Below, one piece after another: positions 59,551 to 64,000 of a DNA stretch of 64,000 bases; the stretch's first letter is position 1; every line of letters starts with the position of its first letter. The translations under genes and the position numbers were made by a program. The stretch comes from JANQJA01 sp047947185 (lineage in GTDB: Bacteria; Pseudomonadota; Gammaproteobacteria; Pseudomonadales; Azotimanducaceae). The stretch covers positions 4,898,001 to 4,962,000 of the forward strand of contig CP170502.1 of the NCBI GenBank assembly GCA_047947185.1, given 5' to 3'. Under the pieces are notes generated by a model. It was not told where the DNA came from. It saw nothing but the letters and a program-made list of their open reading frames with translations, and did no database searches.

Positions 59551-61020
59551 GTGAGTATAGTTGCATCAACAACCAGCGGACCCGTTGAAGGGCGTGACAA
59601 GGACGGTGTCCTGCTGTTTGCCGGTATTCCCTATGCTGCCCCGCCGGTCGGAATACGCCGGTTCCTGCCACCGGTAGCACCGGAGCCCTGGTCGGATGTC
59701 CGACCAGCAAAACGATTCTCGGCTGCGGCTCCGCAGATTCCCTCGGGCGGCATGACGGACAATGCACCGGTCAACTGGGACGAGGACTGCCTTTACCTTA
59801 ATGTCTCAACGCCCGGACTCGACGACAAACGTCGACCCGTGCTGGTATGGATTCACGGTGGCGGCTACAGGACGGGTCAGGGCGCCATCCCCTGGTACGA
59901 CGGTGCCAGTTTTGCCCGACAGGGCAACATTGTTACTGTCAGCATTAACTATCGACTGGGGGCACTCGGTTTCACCGACCTGTCCGGTTTCGGCGCCGAG
60001 TACGCTGACTCGGGCGCGAGTGGCATTCTTGACCAGGTGTTGGCGCTCAAGTGGGTCCAGGACAATATTGCTGCGTTTGGCGGTGATCCTGCCAGGGTCA
60101 CCATTGCGGGTGAATCCGCCGGCGGGTTTGCGGTTGCGACACTGCTTGCCAGCCCGCTGACGCCCGGGCTCTTTCGTGCGGCGATACCCCAGAGCGGGGC
60201 ATGTCACCATACGCTGACAAAGCCTGCCGCTGAAGCAACAGGCAAGCTGTTGCTGGACGAGCTTGGCGTCTCATCCATGCAGGCATTGCTCGAAGTGGAA
60301 GCGGAGGAAATCCTGCTTGCCCAGCAGCGTGTGGACAAGCGCGTGGCCCGCGGTGACCTGGATATGGACCTGCGGGGTGTCTCAGCCTTCTACCCTGTGC
60401 AGGGTACCTCTGCGATCCCGGTTGATCCACTCGAAGCTGTCCGGGCCGGGCATGGCGCCGATGTAAATGTGCTGGCGGGTACCAACAAGGATGAGGCTAC
60501 CCTCTTTATCATGAAAGAAGTGAGCGAGGCTGAGCTCAATCGTCAGGTGGCTGGATATGGCGGTGACGAACATCTGCTTAGTGCCTATCGTTCGCGTTAT
60601 CCGGATGCCTCCTGTACTGACCTGGCGATTGCGTTGTCAACCGACTTCACCTTTCGAATACCCTGTCTTCGCCTGGCGGAAGCCCGCGAGAGTGTGCCGG
60701 CCAGTCGTGGCAAGACCTGGCTTTACCTGTTTGCGTTTGAATCCCGCAGCCGATTGAAATCAACTCACGCACTGGAGATACCTTTTGCATTCAATAACCT
60801 GGACAAACCCGGGGTTGCGGTCTTCCTGGGTGAAGGGCCAAAACCCCAGACGGTCGCGGACACCATGCATCAGGCCTGGATCAACTTCATCCAGGACGGC
60901 ACGCCGGGGTGGGCCCCGTTTGACCTGCAGGACCGAACCAGCATGCGCTTTGATCTTGAGTCTGCCCCGGTGACCGACCCCGACGCTGGCCTGCGTGAGG
61001 CCTGGCAAGGTCTGCGCTGA
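59551..61020 (+). CDS. Type B carboxylesterase/lipase family protein
   Basis: 489 residues of the carboxylesterase alpha/beta-hydrolase family. N-terminal VEGRDKDGVLLFAGIPYAAPPVG, EDCLYLNVSTP and the oxyanion loop HGGGY are followed by the nucleophile elbow GESAGG with Ser189. The catalytic acid and His sit further on (TNKDEATLF; THALEIPFAF). No signal peptide is seen, so it is probably cytosolic. The GTG start follows AGAGGAGGAGAAG. Confidence 0.92.
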   Translation: MSIVASTTSGPVEGRDKDGVLLFAGIPYAAPPVGIRRFLPPVAPEPWSDVRPAKRFSAAAPQIPSGGMTDNAPVNWDEDCLYLNVSTPGLDDKRRPVLVWIHGGGYRTGQGAIPWYDGASFARQGNIVTVSINYRLGALGFTDLSGFGAEYADSGASGILDQVLALKWVQDNIAAFGGDPARVTIAGESAGGFAVATLLASPLTPGLFRAAIPQSGACHHTLTKPAAEATGKLLLDELGVSSMQALLEVEAEEILLAQQRVDKRVARGDLDMDLRGVSAFYPVQGTSAIPVDPLEAVRAGHGADVNVLAGTNKDEATLFIMKEVSEAELNRQVAGYGGDEHLLSAYRSRYPDASCTDLAIALSTDFTFRIPCLRLAEARESVPASRGKTWLYLFAFESRSRLKSTHALEIPFAFNNLDKPGVAVFLGEGPKPQTVADTMHQAWINFIQDGTPGWAPFDLQDRTSMRFDLESAPVTDPDAGLREAWQGLR

Positions 61021-61043
61021 CCGAATTGCGGCTTTGCAGCCAA

Positions 61044-61059
61044 AAAGGCGCTTGCCTTT
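61044..61059 (+). terminator. Weak hairpin after the carboxylesterase gene
   Basis: AAAGGC, loop GCTT, GCCTTT (61044-61059) about 25 bp after the stop. The stem is short, with three terminal T only. Confidence 0.3.
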
Positions 61060-61106
61060 GCCGCACAAAAGGTGACAATCGGGCCTGTCAAAACCTGGGG
61101 ACTGAC

Positions 61107-61844
61107 ATGAATCTGAATCGCCTACGCTTGCCACTGGTTATGCTTTTTGGCCTGTGGCTGTCCATACCCGCAATCGCGGCCAACGCGCCGCCCCGGAGTG
61201 CTGCTGACCTGGCACTTGATGCCAGCCGTAAGCCGCTTGCGGTGCTGGATTTTTTTGGTATAGAGCCGGGTATGGCCGTACTTGATATTTTTGCTGGCGG
61301 TGGCTACTACACCGAGCTTTTGAGCCAGCGGGTCGGCGCTGACGGGTTTGTGACACACTACAACAATCAACCCTGGAATGATTTTGTCGGCAAGGCGGTG
61401 GAGGAGCGACTGGGCAATGACCGGTTGCCCAATGTTGATCGTTATGTTGCCGCACCGGAAGACCTGGTTGAATTGCCGGACCAGTATGATGCCGCCATTT
61501 TTGTGCTGGGAATGCACGATATCTATTATGCCGATCCGGACAATGGCTGGGTCCCGATTGATCGGGACCGATTCCTGCGAGGAATCTACAACGTGATAGC
61601 AGAGGGGGGTGTGCTTGGGGTCATTGATCACAACGCAGCGCCCGGTTCCGACCCGGCAATTGTGGGCAAGACGCTGCACAGGATAGATCCGGCGATACTG
61701 ATTCGCGACCTGACGGCGGTGGGGTTTACGCTCGAGGCGAGTTCAGACCTCCTGCGCAACGGTGCCGATGACCACACCGGGAGCGTTTTTGACCCGGCAT
61801 TGCGTTGGGCAACCGACCGCAGCGTGTTGCGGTTCAGGAAGTAG
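61107..61844 (+). CDS. Exported class I methyltransferase-like protein
   Basis: 245 residues. A signal peptide (about 1-26, ending IPAIAANA) precedes a Rossmann methyltransferase domain with motif I GMAVLDIFAGGGYYTELL (about 55-72), YDAAIFVLGMHDIYY and LRGIYNVIAEGGVLGVIDH. An exported SAM methyltransferase is puzzling, since SAM is cytosolic; the family may have lost this activity or bind another ligand. ATG 61107 (GGGGA upstream) is chosen for its signal peptide. It is convergent with the alpha/beta-hydrolase gene, sharing 11 bp. Confidence 0.8.
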   Translation: MNLNRLRLPLVMLFGLWLSIPAIAANAPPRSAADLALDASRKPLAVLDFFGIEPGMAVLDIFAGGGYYTELLSQRVGADGFVTHYNNQPWNDFVGKAVEERLGNDRLPNVDRYVAAPEDLVELPDQYDAAIFVLGMHDIYYADPDNGWVPIDRDRFLRGIYNVIAEGGVLGVIDHNAAPGSDPAIVGKTLHRIDPAILIRDLTAVGFTLEASSDLLRNGADDHTGSVFDPALRWATDRSVLRFRK

Positions 61845-62724
61845 CGGCGCGAGCCAGGAAGGGGCGGAGGTGGCCCATAAACTCGTCAAACTGGTCGTGG
61901 TGAACCCAGTGACCAGCCTTGTCGATGTCGATCAGTTCAGCGCCACGGAAAAACCTGAGTGTGTCTGACTGTCCGGTCCTGTGGCCGTATCCCTGCCGGG
62001 CATTGACCAGCAGTATGGGACAGTCGATTTTTTCCCAGATAGCCGTCATGTCTTCGAACGGCATGCCATAAGCGGACCGCGAGTGGGTGTAGTTATCGAA
62101 TTTCCAGCTGAAGGTGCCATCTTCATTCTGGTTGCTGCCGTGGATTGTCAGATGCCTGGCTTTTGCTTCCGACAGGTGTGGGTTGGACTTCTGCATGCGC
62201 TGGAATGCGTCACTCATATTCGGGTAGCGTCGGGGTGTACGGCCGGCGAGGTCCCGTAGCTGGTTGACCCAGTTGCGCACGCGCTCCTGTGGATGGCCTT
62301 CACCGCGATACCAGCCGGGGATACCACCCACGCCCTCCACTGAAGTAAAGCTTGCGACTTTTTCCGGATAAGTGCCAGCGTATATTGATGCGATGTTGCC
62401 GCCCATGGAGTGCGCCACTATGTGTACGGGGGCAAGTTCCTGCTGATCAACCAGCTGGGCGATATCGTAGACGTAGTCAAGCGTGCTGTAGGAACTGCCT
62501 TTGTTCCATTCCGAGTCCCCGTGACCGCGAAGATCAGGCACAACCACATGGTAGTCGGCGCAGAGATTGTGACTGACCCAGTCCCAGCTATGGCAGTGAT
62601 CCTGGACGCCGTGAATCAACAGTACGTTGGGTGCAGATGCGTTACCCCAGTCCAGGTAATGCAGGCGGAGCCTTTGACTGAAGTAGCTGTGGGAAGTCGG
62701 GCGCGCCTTGCTGAAGTCGTCCAT
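61834..62724 (-). CDS. Alpha/beta-fold hydrolase
   Basis: 296 residues with oxyanion HGVQDHCHSWD (38-48), DLRGHGDS (64-71), the nucleophile elbow AHSMGG with Ser106, and the catalytic His in IDKAGHWVHHDQ near the end. The class includes esterases, C-C hydrolases and epoxide hydrolases. It starts 3 bp after the stop of the acyl-CoA synthetase, so the two are one operon and may share a lipid or acyl substrate. Confidence 0.88.
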   Translation of the reverse strand: MDDFSKARPTSHSYFSQRLRLHYLDWGNASAPNVLLIHGVQDHCHSWDWVSHNLCADYHVVVPDLRGHGDSEWNKGSSYSTLDYVYDIAQLVDQQELAPVHIVAHSMGGNIASIYAGTYPEKVASFTSVEGVGGIPGWYRGEGHPQERVRNWVNQLRDLAGRTPRRYPNMSDAFQRMQKSNPHLSEAKARHLTIHGSNQNEDGTFSWKFDNYTHSRSAYGMPFEDMTAIWEKIDCPILLVNARQGYGHRTGQSDTLRFFRGAELIDIDKAGHWVHHDQFDEFMGHLRPFLARAATS

Positions 62725-62727
62725 TAC

Positions 62728-64000
62728 CTAGAAGCGCACCTGCCGCTGCATGATCTGGTCATAAAAGTCACTGTCAAGTCGGGCGTAGGTCTCGGCGTCG
62801 GGCTTGAGTACCAGCAGTTCATCGGTAACCTTGTCGAGATGAAAAGCCTGGTCGCGCAGGTCGTTTTTCTGCAGTTTGTGTGTTGAGGTGGTGGGAAGCT
62901 CCTTCAGTACACGGAGAAAAAGTGGCCTGGCGTAGCTTGGCAACTCCGACTGGATGTGTGTGGAAATTGACAATAGATCCACCGTTGTCGAATCGATGCC
63001 GTCCCGGAATACCACGGCGGCCATGCCGGCGCGACCGTCCGTACCTGGAATCTCAACGCCATAGACGTTGGTAAAGATGATGTCAGGATGCGCGTTGATC
63101 AGCTCTGCAACCTCGTTAGTCGAAACGTTTTCGCTCTTCCAGCGGAAGGTATCACCCACCCTGTCGACAAACTGGTAATGTTTCTGGCCAAAGGCAAAAC
63201 CAACGTCAACGACTTTCATCAGATCGCCGCTGTTGAAGTACAGATCGTTGTCGACGAGGACGTTGCGGACCATCTTCTTCTCAGACGCGCTGGCGTCGGT
63301 GTACCCCTCAAACTTGGATTTATCGGTGACCTCAATCAACAGAAGGCCAGGCTCTCCGTCGGGCATAACAATACAGCGACCATCCGGTCCGCGCACAATC
63401 TCGTCATTGGCAACGTCGTATTTCACGATCTTGACGGGGGCCGTGCCGAGCCCAACCGTGCAATCCTTGTTGAACACGTTGGCAAAGCCGCCGTTGCCTT
63501 CGCTGGCCCCGTAAAATTCACCAATACGCTCGATGGCAAATCGCTCCTTGAAGCTCTTCCAGATATCCGGCCGCAGGCCATTGCCAACAATGGCCCGGAC
63601 CGGGTTGTCGCTGTCCTGGGGATGTGGCGGCGCACTCATGAGATAACGGATGAATTCCCCGATGTAGACAAAACTTGTGCAGTTGTATTTGCGAATGTCA
63701 TCCCAGAAAGCCGAGACTGACAGGCGCCGCCGGATGACCGTTGCAGCCCCGGCATGGAAGGCGGCAACAAGACCAATCATAAGTCCGGTACCGTGATAGA
63801 GCGGGAGGCAGTTGTAGACCCGGTCAGTCTGCTTGATGCGCATCAGGTAGTCAGCAGACATGCCTGCAGCGGGCAGCACTCTTTTGGCTGAAACAACGGC
63901 TGCCTTGGGCAGGCCGGTCGTCCCGGACGTGAAGATATAGTAGGCCGTATCCCCCATTTTGACTGACCGGGTTTCGGCAAGGTTGGTGGCCTCAACGCCG
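62728..64000 (-). CDS. Fatty-acyl/very-long-chain acyl-CoA synthetase (C-terminal part, cut by window edge)
   Basis: The minus-strand frame is open from the right edge to 62728 (about 424 codons). The AMP-binding P-loop YIFTSGTTGLPKAA is close to the edge, so most of the N-terminal domain is missing; the ATG at 63957 is internal. Also seen are YNCLPLYHGTG, FYGASEGNGGF, YFNSGDLM and DRVGDTFRWKSENVST, all of the FadD6/ACSVL group that activates long or very long fatty acids to CoA thioesters. The alpha/beta-hydrolase gene follows in the same operon. Confidence 0.9.
   Translation of the reverse strand, partial: GVEATNLAETRSVKMGDTAYYIFTSGTTGLPKAAVVSAKRVLPAAGMSADYLMRIKQTDRVYNCLPLYHGTGLMIGLVAAFHAGAATVIRRRLSVSAFWDDIRKYNCTSFVYIGEFIRYLMSAPPHPQDSDNPVRAIVGNGLRPDIWKSFKERFAIERIGEFYGASEGNGGFANVFNKDCTVGLGTAPVKIVKYDVANDEIVRGPDGRCIVMPDGEPGLLLIEVTDKSKFEGYTDASASEKKMVRNVLVDNDLYFNSGDLMKVVDVGFAFGQKHYQFVDRVGDTFRWKSENVSTNEVAELINAHPDIIFTNVYGVEIPGTDGRAGMAAVVFRDGIDSTTVDLLSISTHIQSELPSYARPLFLRVLKELPTTSTHKLQKNDLRDQAFHLDKVTDELLVLKPDAETYARLDSDFYDQIMQRQVRF

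Overview
This 64-kb window looks like chromosomal DNA of a GC-rich, free-living, probably marine or environmental gammaproteobacterium. The first 7.8 kb keeps an order I recall from Pseudomonas (nadA, bepA, a tusA-like gene, perM, dapA, bamC, a YycJ-type hydrolase), but without the bcp and gcvR genes that lie before dapA there. Many genes for acyl-CoA, short-chain dehydrogenase and esterase chemistry recall oligotrophic marine Gammaproteobacteria. Species cannot be named from the sequence alone. I saw no tRNA, rRNA, CRISPR array, insertion sequence or phage module.

Layout: 1-0.6 kb, the start of a glutathione-synthetase-like ATP-grasp gene running off the left edge. 0.8-7.8 kb, housekeeping genes (NAD synthesis, outer-membrane assembly and quality control, sulfur transfer, lysine/peptidoglycan precursor). 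7.8-8.1 kb, a candidate LexA/SOS box and a tandem repeat in front of an orphan 53-codon ORF. 8.1-9.0 kb, a CnoX-like thioredoxin/TPR protein with no active-site cysteines. 9.0-31.3 kb, a two-partner secretion locus: a TpsB transporter and a giant TpsA adhesin of about 6,724 residues, closed by a textbook terminator. The adhesin carries about 23 copies of a ~136-residue repeat. It also carries a 2.3-kb internal duplication whose two copies differ, as far as I can read, by one base.

31.3-40 kb: rmuC; a four-gene operon joining a two-subunit sodium:solute symporter to a glutamine-synthetase-like ligase and a class I glutamine amidotransferase, which looks like a gamma-glutamylation route for an imported amine; a ROK sugar kinase; and a pair of SDR genes whose second member has lost its cofactor and catalytic motifs. 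39.9-41.4 kb: a phage-shock operon (small membrane ORF, pspA, pspC, pspB-like) behind a sigma-54-like -24 element. 41.5-48.3 kb: a TPP enzyme, glpD, a metallo-beta-lactamase/cyclic-nucleotide-binding fusion and a long-chain-type acyl-CoA dehydrogenase. 48.3-53.5 kb: a TetR regulator divergent from a membrane-fusion/RND efflux pair, with paired palindromic operators between them. 53.5-64 kb: crotonase, small proteins, DsbA-like, LLM-class oxidoreductase, two SDRs, a DUF2799 lipoprotein, carboxylesterase, exported methyltransferase, alpha/beta hydrolase and an acyl-CoA synthetase running off the right edge.

The items most worth following up are the recently duplicated giant adhesin, the SOS-box-controlled small ORF, the symporter-GS-amidotransferase operon, the psp operon with an extra coupled membrane protein, and the SDR/pseudo-SDR pair. 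All function calls are homology judgements by eye; no database search was run.
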